From the NCBI GenBank assembly GCA_964586675.1, contig CAZPHQ010000011.1, positions 22,001-86,000 of the forward strand: a stretch of DNA of 64,000 bases, in the 5' to 3' direction. The first letter of the stretch is position 1; every line of letters begins with the position of its first letter. Origin of the DNA: JADLGH01 sp964586675 (lineage in GTDB: Bacteria; Desulfobacterota_D; UBA1144; Nemesobacterales; UBA2774). The position numbers were made by a program, and so were the translations under genes. Positions 52,474-61,679 of this stretch are shown piece after piece. The notes below the pieces were generated by a model. The model was not told where the DNA came from and did not search any database. It was given only the letters and a program-made list of their open reading frames with translations.

Positions 52474-53379
52474 ATGCAGAAAACAGAATCATCATTTAAA
52501 ATAGACGGTCGGAACAAGCCCGCTCCGGCGCCCGACACCGCTGACGAAAGAGACGATTTCCGAAAGCCGTTCGCGGTACGGAAACCGCAGACCGGCATCT
52601 CTCTTCAGTTAAGAGAGCTCTACGAATACCACGAGCTCATATATTTTCTTATCTGGAGAGACATCAAGGTCAGATACAAGCAGACCGCGCTCGGCGTGAT
52701 ATGGGTAGTGCTTCAGCCCCTTCTCACGATGGGCGTCTTCACGATATTCTTCGGGAACCTCGCCAAAATACCGTCCGACGGCGTGCCCTATCCTATCTTC
52801 TCTTTTGCGGCGCTGGTGCCCTGGCAGCTCTTCGCCAACGCGCTTACGAATTCCAGCAACAGCCTCGTCAACAGCCGCGACCTCATCACAAAAGTATATT
52901 TCCCGAGGCTCATAATACCGCTCTCGTCGATCCTGGGCGGCTTCCTCGATTTCCTGATAGCGTTCGTCGTGCTCATGCTCATGATGCTTTACTACGGCAT
53001 CGTGCCGACGCTCGCAATACTGGCGCTTCCGCTCTTCGTGCTCCTCGCGATCGCAACGGCGCTCGCCGTAAGCCTCTGGCTCTCGGCCCTCAACGTTATA
53101 TACAGGGACGTCCGCTACACGATACCTTTCATGACACAGTTCTGGCTCTTCCTTACGCCGATCGCATACCCGAGCAGCCTGGTGCCCGAAAAGTGGCGCA
53201 TACTCTACGGCCTCAATCCGATGTCGGGTGTGGTCGAGGGTTTCCGCTGGGCGCTGCTCGGAAAGTCCGACCAGGACTGGACTCTCGTAATAGTATCGTC
53301 GATTGTCGTCTTGGTTCTCCTGGCTGGCGGGCTCGTTTATTTCCGACACATGGAGAAGAAATTCGCGGACGTGGTTTAA
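52474..53379 (+). CDS. wzm: Polysaccharide ABC transporter permease (Wzm-like)
   Basis: A 301-aa ABC-2 type permease with about six TM segments from residue 60 onwards. LIYFLIWRDIKVRYKQTALGVIWVVLQPLLTMGVF is the hallmark of the Wzm/KpsM/TagG family. It exports lipid-linked polysaccharide across the inner membrane with the ATPase encoded next (1-nt gap). The first 45 residues are a hydrophilic extension rich in Pro and Lys. No ribosome-binding site is evident before the ATG. Confidence 0.92.
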   Translation: MQKTESSFKIDGRNKPAPAPDTADERDDFRKPFAVRKPQTGISLQLRELYEYHELIYFLIWRDIKVRYKQTALGVIWVVLQPLLTMGVFTIFFGNLAKIPSDGVPYPIFSFAALVPWQLFANALTNSSNSLVNSRDLITKVYFPRLIIPLSSILGGFLDFLIAFVVLMLMMLYYGIVPTLAILALPLFVLLAIATALAVSLWLSALNVIYRDVRYTIPFMTQFWLFLTPIAYPSSLVPEKWRILYGLNPMSGVVEGFRWALLGKSDQDWTLVIVSSIVVLVLLAGGLVYFRHMEKKFADVV

Positions 53380-53380
53380 C

Positions 53381-54664
53381 ATGAGCGATATTACAATAAA
53401 AGTAAGAGATATAGGAAAAGAGTACAGGATCGGAGAAACCAACGAGTTTCAGACGATGAGGGAGAATATCACGAGGCTCGTCTCGGGAGGCGTCAAGAAG
53501 CTCGTTTCGGGCATCGGCGGGAAACGAGGCGGCAACGGTCACACAGCGAAGAAAGCTTCCGGCGATAACATCTTTTGGTCCTTAAAAGAAGTCTCGTTCA
53601 ATGTATGCCAAGGGGAGATCATCGGCATAATCGGCCGGAACGGCGCCGGGAAAAGCACTCTTTTGAAAATAATAACGGGGATAACTGAGCCGACAGAAGG
53701 CAGAATAGACATCTACGGCAGGATAGCATCTCTCCTCGAAGTCGGCACAGGGTTTCACCTCGAGCTCACCGGGCGCGAAAACATATACCTCAACGGCGCG
53801 ATACTCGGCATGAAGAAAATCGAGATCGACAGGAAATTCGACGAGATACTGGAATTTTCCGAGGTGGAGCAGTTCATAGACACCCCGGTGAAGTATTATT
53901 CGTCGGGCATGAGGGTAAGGCTGGGGTTTTCGGTAGCCGCGCACCTAGAGCCAGAAATACTCCTCATAGACGAAGTGCTCGCGGTCGGCGACGCCGCCTT
54001 TCAGAAAAAATGTCTGGGAAAGCTCAACAACGTCGCCACCTCCGAAGGGAGAACGGTGCTCTTCGTCAGTCACGATATGACCGCCATTCTTTCGCTCTGC
54101 CAGAGAGCGATAATGCTCGAGCAGGGGCGGGTTATAGCTGAAGGACACACAGACGATATCGTACAGAAGTATCTTCAATCGATGAGCTCGACATACGAAA
54201 TACCGCTCGACCAGCGAACCGATCATGCAGGGGACGAAAGCGTTACGATAGTCTCGCTCAAGGTGGAAAATGCGGAGGTGGGGACGCCGATAAAACCGAG
54301 CAGCAGGATAAATATCAAATTCGACTACGTCAGCGACAAGCCTATCAAATACCCGCGGATGATAGTGAAGATCAGGGACTTCAGAACACGTGTAAACCTC
54401 GCGCGCCTCGACAGCGAAATACAGCTTGGGCTGCCGGAAACGCTGCCGCCAAGGGGGACAATAACCTGCAGCACGGGTGAGCTATTCCTGACGCCGGGCC
54501 GCTGCGTTATAGATTTGGAACTAAAGAGAGGAATGGTCACGGCCGACAAGATAGAGCACGCGGGATACTTCGACATAGAAACGGAAAACGTTTACGGAAC
54601 GGGGAAGATACCGACCCGCGACGAATCCGTTTCTCTCCTGAAATACGAGTGGCAGGCCGAGTGA
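53381..54664 (+). CDS. wzt: Polysaccharide ABC transporter ATP-binding protein with Wzt C-terminal domain
   Basis: A 427-aa ATPase. Walker A GRNGAGKS at 85-92, signature YSSGM at 173-177, Walker B ILLIDE at 193-198. An insert (about 25-62) before the Walker A region is longer than in short homologues. The C-terminal part (about 250-427) is a Wzt-type carbohydrate-binding domain that recognises the end of the finished chain, implying that O-antigen-like chains are capped or modified before export. The start at 53381 follows the permease stop by 1 nt. Confidence 0.92.
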   Translation: MSDITIKVRDIGKEYRIGETNEFQTMRENITRLVSGGVKKLVSGIGGKRGGNGHTAKKASGDNIFWSLKEVSFNVCQGEIIGIIGRNGAGKSTLLKIITGITEPTEGRIDIYGRIASLLEVGTGFHLELTGRENIYLNGAILGMKKIEIDRKFDEILEFSEVEQFIDTPVKYYSSGMRVRLGFSVAAHLEPEILLIDEVLAVGDAAFQKKCLGKLNNVATSEGRTVLFVSHDMTAILSLCQRAIMLEQGRVIAEGHTDDIVQKYLQSMSSTYEIPLDQRTDHAGDESVTIVSLKVENAEVGTPIKPSSRINIKFDYVSDKPIKYPRMIVKIRDFRTRVNLARLDSEIQLGLPETLPPRGTITCSTGELFLTPGRCVIDLELKRGMVTADKIEHAGYFDIETENVYGTGKIPTRDESVSLLKYEWQAE

Positions 54665-54746
54665 CCTATTCGATATCGCCGTTCCGTTCATTCGCGGGAA
54701 CATACTTTAAGAGCATTGCCCGAATTTATCAAGACGAGAAGGCCGC

Positions 54747-55514
54747 ATGAAAAGTCAGATCAAAAGCGCATTAATGCTTCTCCCGGCGCCGCTACGCCGG
54801 TGGATTCACGTAAGCTACAGCAAGGCCCGTGCAGGCATGCGGGGTGAAACCTACATTCCTCCCGTGGAGCTCGTCGACTTCGGAGACTTAAGGCGCGTAA
54901 AACCCATAAGCGAGCTCGAAGGATATGAGCGCGGCCTCCCGGTAGACAGGTACTACATCGAAAAATTCCTGGCCCGGAACAGCGCCTCTATAGCGGGCCG
55001 TGTGCTCGAAATAGGAGACGACGAATACACGAAAAGATTCGGCGGGGAGAGGGTCGAGAAAAGCGATATCCTGAACTACGACAAGAGCTTTAATCCGAGG
55101 ACGACGATCGAAGCAGATCTCTCCTCGGCCCCCCAAATACCTTCAGACACTTACGACTGCGTCATATTCACGCAGACCCTCCAGTTCATATACGACTTCC
55201 GCTCGGCTATAGGCACCCTCCACAGAATACTGAAACCCGGCGGCGTTCTCCTCGCGACACTGGGAGCCATAGGAAACACATACGGCGAAGGACCATCCGA
55301 AAGCGACTGGTACTGGCTGTTCACGGTTTCGTCCGCGGCGAGAATTTTCCAGGAAGCGTTCCCCGCCGGCCAGATGGAGGTCACCCCCCACGGCAACGTG
55401 CTGGCTTCAATCGGTTTTCTCGAAGGGATGTCCGCTCACGAATTCTCCGAAGAAGAGCTCGACTATTACGACCCCAGGTACCAGATGCTCATAACCGTAA
55501 AAGCGCCCAAGTAA
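54747..55514 (+). CDS. SAM-dependent methyltransferase-like protein of the polysaccharide locus
   Basis: A 255-aa class I methyltransferase-like protein. Motif I is GRVLEIGDDEY (an acidic variant of GxGxG), followed by DCVIFTQTLQFIYDFRSAIGTLHRILKPGGVLLATLG. The N-terminal VDFGDLRRVKPISE and the D-R-YYIEKFL stretch are shared with the C-terminal half of the next gene, its paralogue. It probably methylates a sugar, perhaps as a chain-end cap for Wzt recognition (inference). AGAAGG serves as ribosome-binding site. Confidence 0.82.
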   Translation: MKSQIKSALMLLPAPLRRWIHVSYSKARAGMRGETYIPPVELVDFGDLRRVKPISELEGYERGLPVDRYYIEKFLARNSASIAGRVLEIGDDEYTKRFGGERVEKSDILNYDKSFNPRTTIEADLSSAPQIPSDTYDCVIFTQTLQFIYDFRSAIGTLHRILKPGGVLLATLGAIGNTYGEGPSESDWYWLFTVSSAARIFQEAFPAGQMEVTPHGNVLASIGFLEGMSAHEFSEEELDYYDPRYQMLITVKAPK

Positions 55515-55598
55515 ATAAAATAATCGACGACCATTTGAATCTTCGAGCTGTTTATAATAATAAAACAGGTTCGCAAACTGAAGGCTTTAAATTAGCTG

Positions 55599-55604
55599 TA
55601 AAAT
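55599..55604 (+). promoter_or_regulatory. -10 box 6 nt before the GT2 fusion gene
   Basis: TAAAAT ending 6 nt before the ATG at 55611; the expected transcription start coincides with the start codon. No Shine-Dalgarno is present and the -35 is poor. Confidence 0.35.
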
Positions 55605-55610
55605 TGTGAC

Positions 55611-57221
55611 ATGAACGATAATCCCGTTGTCTCAGTGATAATACCGTTCCTCAACGCCGAGAAGTACTTCGAAGAGGCAATAGAGAGCGTACTCGCCCAG
55701 ACCTGGACGGATTGGGAGCTTATACTGGTCGACGACGGCTCCACGGACCGCAGCACGCAAATCGCCCACGATTATAAAAACCGGTATGACGGGAAAATCG
55801 TCTATACGGAGCATGAAGGGCACCTTAACAAAGGCATCAGCGCATCCAGGAACCTCGGGTTCCGGACGGCCAGGGGGAATTACATCGCCATGCTCGACGC
55901 CGACGACGCCTGGACGAAGCATAAGCTCGAGCAGCAGACGGCGATACTTCGAGCCTACCCGGAAGCGGGAATGGTCTGCGGGAATACGAAGTACTGGTAC
56001 AGCTGGACAGGCGACACTAACGACATTTCCCTCGACCGCTACATGCACGATAACCTGAAATCCGGAACGCCCATTCTGAACACGCTCGTCGCCCCGCCGC
56101 TGCTTTTGGTTCTCACGCTGAACGGGCAGTTCGATCCCGTATCCATGTCCAATATCATGCTCAGGAGAGAAACCATAGAAAGAGCGGGCGGCTTCGAGGA
56201 TGCCTTCACCGGGATGCACGAAGACCAGGCCTTTCTCGCGAAGGTCTACCTCGGCTCCCCGGTATTCGTATCCGCCTCGTGCTGGGACCTCTACAGGCAG
56301 CACAGGGAGTCCTGTCATCAGGTCGCCGGAAAGAAGGGGAATCAGGAATCGGCCGAGCTCTTTTACCTCAACTGGCTGGAAAAGTACCTGGGAGAAAAGA
56401 GTATCGGAGACGAAGGCGTCAGGGATGCGCTCGACAACAGGCTCTGGAATTTCAGGAACCCGTCGCTGAACGAGCTCAGGTACAACTTCCTCCAAAAGAC
56501 CAAAGACACAGTAAGGACCCTGGCTCCGAAGCTTCTGCCGCGCTCGGTGGGAGAAGCCGTCATTTCGAAATACGGCAGAAGGAGGCCCTTCGGATGGATC
56601 GATTTCGGAGAGCTCAGAAAAGTTATTCCAGTGAGCGAATCCTTGGGGGAGAGAGGAGGGAACCCCATCGACGGATACTACATAGACAAATTCCTCGGGG
56701 CGAGCTCGAAATATATCAAGGGAATTACGCTCGAGTCCGGAAACGATTTATACGCCTTCGGATACGGCAAGGAAAACGTGATAAAGGGCGGCATATTTAA
56801 AATACCGGCCGAATCCGGGCCTGTCGACGTCGAATTGCCGCCGGATATTCCCCGCAGCGGCTGCGACTGTATTATAATTACACGGACGCTCGAGTTCATG
56901 TACGACTCGTCCCGGGCTATCGAAACACTGTACGGGGTCCTAAAACCAGGCGGAGTAATACTTGCGGCCGTGCCTGGCATGCGCACCCCGTCTGGCGGGA
57001 AGTCCGACTGGTACTGGAATTTCACTTCCCTGTCGGCGCGAAGGCTCTTCGAGCAAGCGTTCCCGCCCGGAAATGTGAATATAAAGTGTTTCGGAAACCC
57101 GCTGGCGGCAGTGAGTATTCTTCACGGCCTCTCGGCCGAAGATTTGAAGCCGGAAGAGCTCGACTATTCCGACGAAAGATACGAGTTGATTATTGGAATC
57201 AGGGCGTTTAAGCCCGATTGA
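55611..57221 (+). CDS. GT2 glycosyltransferase fused to a degenerate methyltransferase domain
   Basis: A 536-aa two-part protein. Residues 1-300 are a GT2/GT-A glycosyltransferase (VSVIIPFLNAEKYFEEAIESVLAQ, LVDDGSTD, and DxD-type LDADDAW). From about 320 to the end it aligns with the methyltransferase encoded just upstream (FGELRKVIPVSE, DGYYIDKFL, VLKPGGVILAAVPG, DWYWNFTSLSARRLFEQAFP, EELDYSDERYELII). The SAM motif is degraded: GITLESGNDLY replaces GRVLEIGDDEY. The C-terminal half is therefore probably structural or substrate-binding, not catalytic. Confidence 0.85.
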   Translation: MNDNPVVSVIIPFLNAEKYFEEAIESVLAQTWTDWELILVDDGSTDRSTQIAHDYKNRYDGKIVYTEHEGHLNKGISASRNLGFRTARGNYIAMLDADDAWTKHKLEQQTAILRAYPEAGMVCGNTKYWYSWTGDTNDISLDRYMHDNLKSGTPILNTLVAPPLLLVLTLNGQFDPVSMSNIMLRRETIERAGGFEDAFTGMHEDQAFLAKVYLGSPVFVSASCWDLYRQHRESCHQVAGKKGNQESAELFYLNWLEKYLGEKSIGDEGVRDALDNRLWNFRNPSLNELRYNFLQKTKDTVRTLAPKLLPRSVGEAVISKYGRRRPFGWIDFGELRKVIPVSESLGERGGNPIDGYYIDKFLGASSKYIKGITLESGNDLYAFGYGKENVIKGGIFKIPAESGPVDVELPPDIPRSGCDCIIITRTLEFMYDSSRAIETLYGVLKPGGVILAAVPGMRTPSGGKSDWYWNFTSLSARRLFEQAFPPGNVNIKCFGNPLAAVSILHGLSAEDLKPEELDYSDERYELIIGIRAFKPD

Positions 57222-57236
57222 TGTCAGGCGGAGAAG

Positions 57237-58031
57237 ATGAATCTGAACATACCAATATTGATGTACCACCAGGTAAGCCCGAACCCGCATCCGAGTTTTC
57301 TCGATTACACAGTCACACCGAAAACGTTCGAAACCCAGATGAAAATCCTGAAGATGCTCGGGTTTAAAACCATCAGCCTCGACCAGCTGACGGCTTACAG
57401 GGAAGGTAGAGGTAAGCTCCCCCGGAAACCCGTCATAGTAACGTTCGACGACGGCCTGACGGAGTCCATAGAGCATTCCATCCCGGTGCTCGAGAGACTC
57501 GGCTTCACGGCTGTCTACTACATGCCCACGAATTACGTGGGAATAAAAAGCGGCTGGATGGTGCAGGAGATAAACGCGGAGTTCCAGATAGTCGACTGGA
57601 CGGTGGTCAGGGACCTCGACGCGCGCGGCTTCGAAATCGGCTCACACAGCATGAACCATCCGTGGCTTAACCGCATACCGCCCGAAGACTGTTACAAGGA
57701 GCTCGAAGGATCGCGGAAGAGACTCGAAGATTTTCTGGGCCACGAGGTGAGGCACATCGCATACCCGTTCGGCGCTCACAACGAGACGGTAAAAATCATA
57801 GCCGGCGAAACGGGATACCACACAGCCTGCTCCACGGAACCGTACATAGCGAACATGAACGACAACGTGTTCTCACTGCCGCGGCTCAATATAGGGATGA
57901 AGGAATCACTGCTCGATTTCCTGATACTGATACACACCACGAAATTCACGTCTGAGGATATTTACGTCAGGGTCCCGGGGCCCCTCCGCCGCTTCGTCAA
58001 AAAATACGTCCTCGGAAGAAAGACAGGCTAG
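57237..58031 (+). CDS. Polysaccharide deacetylase (NodB domain)
   Basis: A 264-aa carbohydrate esterase family 4 protein without signal peptide. Catalytic VTFDDG (D71, D72) and the metal-binding HxxxH pair H137/H141 (SHSMNHP) are intact; AYPFGAHN is motif 3. It removes N- or O-acetyl groups from a sugar polymer or precursor, here probably on a cytoplasmic lipid-linked intermediate because no export signal is seen. Ribosome-binding site GGCGGAGAAG; followed by a GT2 gene after 6 nt. Confidence 0.9.
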   Translation: MNLNIPILMYHQVSPNPHPSFLDYTVTPKTFETQMKILKMLGFKTISLDQLTAYREGRGKLPRKPVIVTFDDGLTESIEHSIPVLERLGFTAVYYMPTNYVGIKSGWMVQEINAEFQIVDWTVVRDLDARGFEIGSHSMNHPWLNRIPPEDCYKELEGSRKRLEDFLGHEVRHIAYPFGAHNETVKIIAGETGYHTACSTEPYIANMNDNVFSLPRLNIGMKESLLDFLILIHTTKFTSEDIYVRVPGPLRRFVKKYVLGRKTG

Positions 58032-58037
58032 GTTGTC

Positions 58038-59045
58038 ATGAAGAAGGTTAGCGTAGTAATACCCACATACAACCGCGCCGCTTCCATGGAGCGTCTCCTG
58101 AGGGCGCTCACAGCGCAGACATTCCCGCCGTCCGACTTCGAGGTCGTGGTTTCCATAGACGGCTCCGAAGACGGAACCAGGGAAATGGTCGAAAATTTCG
58201 GCGCCCCTTTCACGATCCGCTCCGTATGGCAGCCGAATTCCGGCAGGGTAAAGGCCTGCAACGCGGGAATCGAAAACGCGTCCGGGGAAATACTGATAAT
58301 CCTCGACGACGATATGGAGCCGCGGCCCGGATTCATAGAGGCTCACTACCTCTCTCATTCATCCGGCGAGAAGCTGGGCGTAATCGGCGCGGCGCCGATA
58401 CACGTCGACGATTCTTCGACGTTCGCGACGAGACACATAGCCTCCGAATTCAATTTGCGGCAGAAAAAAATGGCCGCCCCCGATTACAAGTTCAGGATAT
58501 GGGATTTTTACGGAGGAACTTTCTCCATAAGAAGAAAGACGCTCTTCGAAGTCGGCCTCTTCGACGAATCCTTCAAAACCTACGGATACGAAGATATGGA
58601 GCTCGTCCGGCGCCTCATCAAGTCGGGCGTGAAGATAATATTCAACCCCGAAGCCGTTTGCACACAGTACTACGACGAGAATCTCGAAGGGCTGCTGAAA
58701 AAAACCGTATACTCCGGAGAGAGGGTCGTTCTCCTGGTCAGCATACACCCCGAACTTTTCAGCGAGCTCAAGTTAAGGGAATACAACTCTCAGGGATGGA
58801 AATGGCGCTGGCTGCGCTTCACGCTGATATGGGCGGCGATGCTCTTCCCCCCGGTAAAGCGCCTCATCATATCCTTCATTAAACTATTCGAGGGCTCATC
58901 CGATAAAACCCGGGCAAAGCTCTACGCGATGGCCATGGATTATTTCTTCTGGCTCGGCGTCTGGTCCGAAGCCAGGAGAAACAAGAAGTTCGAGCCCCTC
59001 ATTCCCAAAATAAAATCCTACAGATACGACCCTCATGCCTCATAA
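58038..59045 (+). CDS. GT2-family glycosyltransferase
   Basis: A 335-aa GT-A enzyme. KVSVVIPTYNRAASMERLLRAL at the N-terminus, SIDGSEDGT, and the DxD-type ILDDDMEPRPGF. A later Gly/Asp-rich FDESFKTYGYEDMELVRRL (ED-type motif) fits the acceptor site. A hydrophobic C-terminal stretch (about 255-280) may associate it with the membrane. Sugar specificity cannot be read. It overlaps the next GT gene by 11 nt. Confidence 0.9.
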   Translation: MKKVSVVIPTYNRAASMERLLRALTAQTFPPSDFEVVVSIDGSEDGTREMVENFGAPFTIRSVWQPNSGRVKACNAGIENASGEILIILDDDMEPRPGFIEAHYLSHSSGEKLGVIGAAPIHVDDSSTFATRHIASEFNLRQKKMAAPDYKFRIWDFYGGTFSIRRKTLFEVGLFDESFKTYGYEDMELVRRLIKSGVKIIFNPEAVCTQYYDENLEGLLKKTVYSGERVVLLVSIHPELFSELKLREYNSQGWKWRWLRFTLIWAAMLFPPVKRLIISFIKLFEGSSDKTRAKLYAMAMDYFFWLGVWSEARRNKKFEPLIPKIKSYRYDPHAS

Positions 59046-60156
59046 AATCGTTTATTATCTCGACAGCGACAACTTCGGAGGTGCAGAGCAGGTTCTTTAC
59101 ACGCTCCTCAGGGGACTCGACAGAAACGCATGGCATCCGTTTCTCGCATACCACCCGAACCCTGGCATCGCGCCTTTCATAAGCTCGGTAGCGGAGCTTG
59201 GAATAGAAACATTCCCGACTACCCGAATCGTCAACTACAGGGATATAAAGGGGATTTGGGAATTTTCGTCCAGATTGAAAGCCATCCGGCCCCATATCTT
59301 TCACGCCAATATCAACTGGCCGCTCTCATGCTCGAACGGCATCATCGCGGCATACCTGACCGGGATTCCCGCCATCATAGGAACCCAGCATCTATACGAT
59401 ATTATAAAATCGCGGCGGCGCCGCGTTTTTCAGTTTCTCGTTTCGCTTCTCGTGAACCGCTACATCGCGGTATCGGCCGATCTTGCAAAAGAGCTCGGGC
59501 AATACGTGCCCTCGTATAAAATAGAGGTAGTGCAGAACGGGATAAATTTCGAGCGCTTCAGCGCTGAACCCGCCGGAAAAACGAACGATGTATACGCGCC
59601 GCTCAGAGAAAAGAATCTTCCGATACTGCTCACAGTCGCCCGCCTCTCCAAACAAAAAGGCCATACATATCTACTTAAAGCCGCGGCGAAAATTCCGGAT
59701 GCGCTTTTCGTTTTCGCAGGCGACGGCCCGGATAGAAAAGACATCGAGAAAGAGGCGCACGAGCTTAACCTCGGCAATAGGGTGATATTTCTCGGAGAGC
59801 GAAATGACATCCCAGAGCTTCTCCTGGGCTGCGACATCTACGTTCATCCCTCGATTTTCGAAGGAGGCGTGGCAATATCGATAATGGAAGCCATGGCCGC
59901 CGGTAAACCCGTAATAGCCACCGAAGTCGAAGGCATAAGGAAAAATTTCACCGACAGCGTAAACGCGGTGCTGGTGCCTCCTGCCGATCCCGCCGCCCTC
60001 ACAAAAGCCATAAACGGCCTGTTGTCTGACCCCGTTAAGGCGAAGAACATCGGGGCCGAGGGAAAATCGCTCGTATACAGGGAGTTTTCTTCTTCCAGAA
60101 TGGTAAAGCACGTCACTGAAATATATAATCAGTATTTAAAGGCCGGGCGCGTGTGA
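59035..60156 (+). CDS. GT4-family glycosyltransferase
   Basis: A 373-aa GT-B enzyme. FGGAEQVLYTLLRGL near the N-terminus is an acceptor-side glycine loop. The C-terminal donor domain includes LTVARLSKQKGHTYLLKAA, VFAGDGPDRKDIE and the EX7E-type motif PSIFEGGVAISIMEAMAAGKPVIAT. Retaining activity expected with an NDP sugar; donor unknown. Start inside the preceding GT2 gene, so the pair is translationally coupled. Confidence 0.92.
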   Translation: MPHKIVYYLDSDNFGGAEQVLYTLLRGLDRNAWHPFLAYHPNPGIAPFISSVAELGIETFPTTRIVNYRDIKGIWEFSSRLKAIRPHIFHANINWPLSCSNGIIAAYLTGIPAIIGTQHLYDIIKSRRRRVFQFLVSLLVNRYIAVSADLAKELGQYVPSYKIEVVQNGINFERFSAEPAGKTNDVYAPLREKNLPILLTVARLSKQKGHTYLLKAAAKIPDALFVFAGDGPDRKDIEKEAHELNLGNRVIFLGERNDIPELLLGCDIYVHPSIFEGGVAISIMEAMAAGKPVIATEVEGIRKNFTDSVNAVLVPPADPAALTKAINGLLSDPVKAKNIGAEGKSLVYREFSSSRMVKHVTEIYNQYLKAGRV

Positions 60157-60228
60157 ACCTTCTCAACGAATCCATATCATTCAGCAGGAAAATTACTTAT
60201 ACGACACGGGCCATCGCCACGCGGTAAT

Positions 60229-61455
60229 ATGCGCATCCTCTTCATCTCGAGATATTTCATAGACGACCCGAAAACGAAGGTACACGGAGTCTACAAACGC
60301 ATGGGCACATTCGTCGAGGCGCTTAAGGAAATAGCCCCTCTCGACATGCTCTTCTACACCCCGCCCGGAACGGACTGCTCTCCTTCCCAAACAAAAGAGC
60401 TCGAAACCCGCCTCAGGGACTACTGGCAAGCCGACGTCAGCCTCTTCCTTTGCCCGATGCGGGAGTACGGCAACCGCACTCCCGCGGGCAAGATGACCTC
60501 TTTCTTGAAGGGCATGTTCAGCATATTCGAGCAGCTCGGCTATTATGAGGTTAGCGGCGAAAAACAGGTTGGATATTTAAACGATCTGCTCGACCGTAAA
60601 CACGCGGCGCTCTTCGCTCACAGATTATCGGCGATGTGCCCCGTTCTCCTCTCCGGGAAAAAACTGCCGCCCGTTTTTTTCGACATGGACGACATCGAGC
60701 ATATAGTCCTCTCCCGCTACATCGCGCAGCAGACGAAAGCCAGGAGCAAGCTCCTTAAGCTCCTCCTACCGGCCCTGGTCTCGGGAGAAAAAAAAGCGGT
60801 CAGGCTTTCCGCCGAAACATACGTCTGCTCCGGGAAAGACAGGCATCTCCTCGAAACAGAATTCGGCGTCCGAAACGTCGCCGTCATTCCCAATTCCGTA
60901 TCCATGCCGGATTATACTCCTCCCTCGCCGGACCCCGTTCTCCTTTTCCTGGGCTCCGACTACGGGGCCAACCTCGAAGCGGCCGAGTACATGACGAGGC
61001 AGATCTGGCCCCGGGTGCGGGAAGCGATGCCCTCGGCAAGGCTTATCATAGCGGGCATATCCAGGGGCATGCTCGGAAACGATATCGAGGGGGCTAAAGG
61101 AGTCGAAGTCCCCGGTTTCGTCGAAAACCTCGACCTGCTCTACGCCGGGAGCCGCGTCGTCGTAACGCCGATACTGGTCGGCGGTGGGACGCGCTTTAAG
61201 ATAATCGAGGCAGGGGCCTACGGAAGGCCGGTCGTATCCACGACGGTCGGCATGGAAGGGATAGACCTCGTCCCCGGCCCGGAAATAGTAGTCCGGGACG
61301 ACCCTGAAGAATTCGCCTCGGCCTGCGTCGAGCTCCTTGGGGACGCCCCACTATGCGAGCGTATAGGGCTTGCGGCAAGGGAAAAGATCGCGGCGCGCTA
61401 CGACCGGGGAGCAGTTATAGAAGAGATTCGTCAAATGATAACATCCGCATTATAA
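60229..61455 (+). CDS. GT4-family glycosyltransferase (WsaF/Glycos_transf_1-like)
   Basis: A 408-aa GT-B enzyme. The N-terminal acceptor domain starts MRILFISRYFIDDP; the donor domain contains LLFLGSDYGANLEAAEYMTRQIWPRVREAMPSARLIIAG, and TPILVGGGTRFKIIEAGAYGRPVVSTTVGMEGID, the pattern typical of this GT4 subgroup. It starts 72 nt after the previous gene with only a weak ribosome-binding site. Sugar specificity unknown. Confidence 0.9.
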   Translation: MRILFISRYFIDDPKTKVHGVYKRMGTFVEALKEIAPLDMLFYTPPGTDCSPSQTKELETRLRDYWQADVSLFLCPMREYGNRTPAGKMTSFLKGMFSIFEQLGYYEVSGEKQVGYLNDLLDRKHAALFAHRLSAMCPVLLSGKKLPPVFFDMDDIEHIVLSRYIAQQTKARSKLLKLLLPALVSGEKKAVRLSAETYVCSGKDRHLLETEFGVRNVAVIPNSVSMPDYTPPSPDPVLLFLGSDYGANLEAAEYMTRQIWPRVREAMPSARLIIAGISRGMLGNDIEGAKGVEVPGFVENLDLLYAGSRVVVTPILVGGGTRFKIIEAGAYGRPVVSTTVGMEGIDLVPGPEIVVRDDPEEFASACVELLGDAPLCERIGLAAREKIAARYDRGAVIEEIRQMITSAL

Positions 61456-61679
61456 TTTATTATTCACGGCGGGGCCGGCAATCGGCACCGAACGTCTAAG
61501 GGATAATCCCCCTGACTTCGCCGAAGCTTGCCTCAGGCTCCCTCCGGAACCATTCTATCTTCGCCGAAATGAGGCGTAAAGGAAGGCCTAGGATCGCCGG
61601 CGAAAACAACAGAGACGCGATAATCGAAAAAAATCAGGGACCAGGTGCTCGACGTCCTTAGGCCGGGAGCTTAAAACCG

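Noticed and set aside
61456..61679. A broken gene between two glycosyltransferase genes
   Set aside because: Short frames here show no family resemblance, and no clear frameshifted homologue could be traced by eye.
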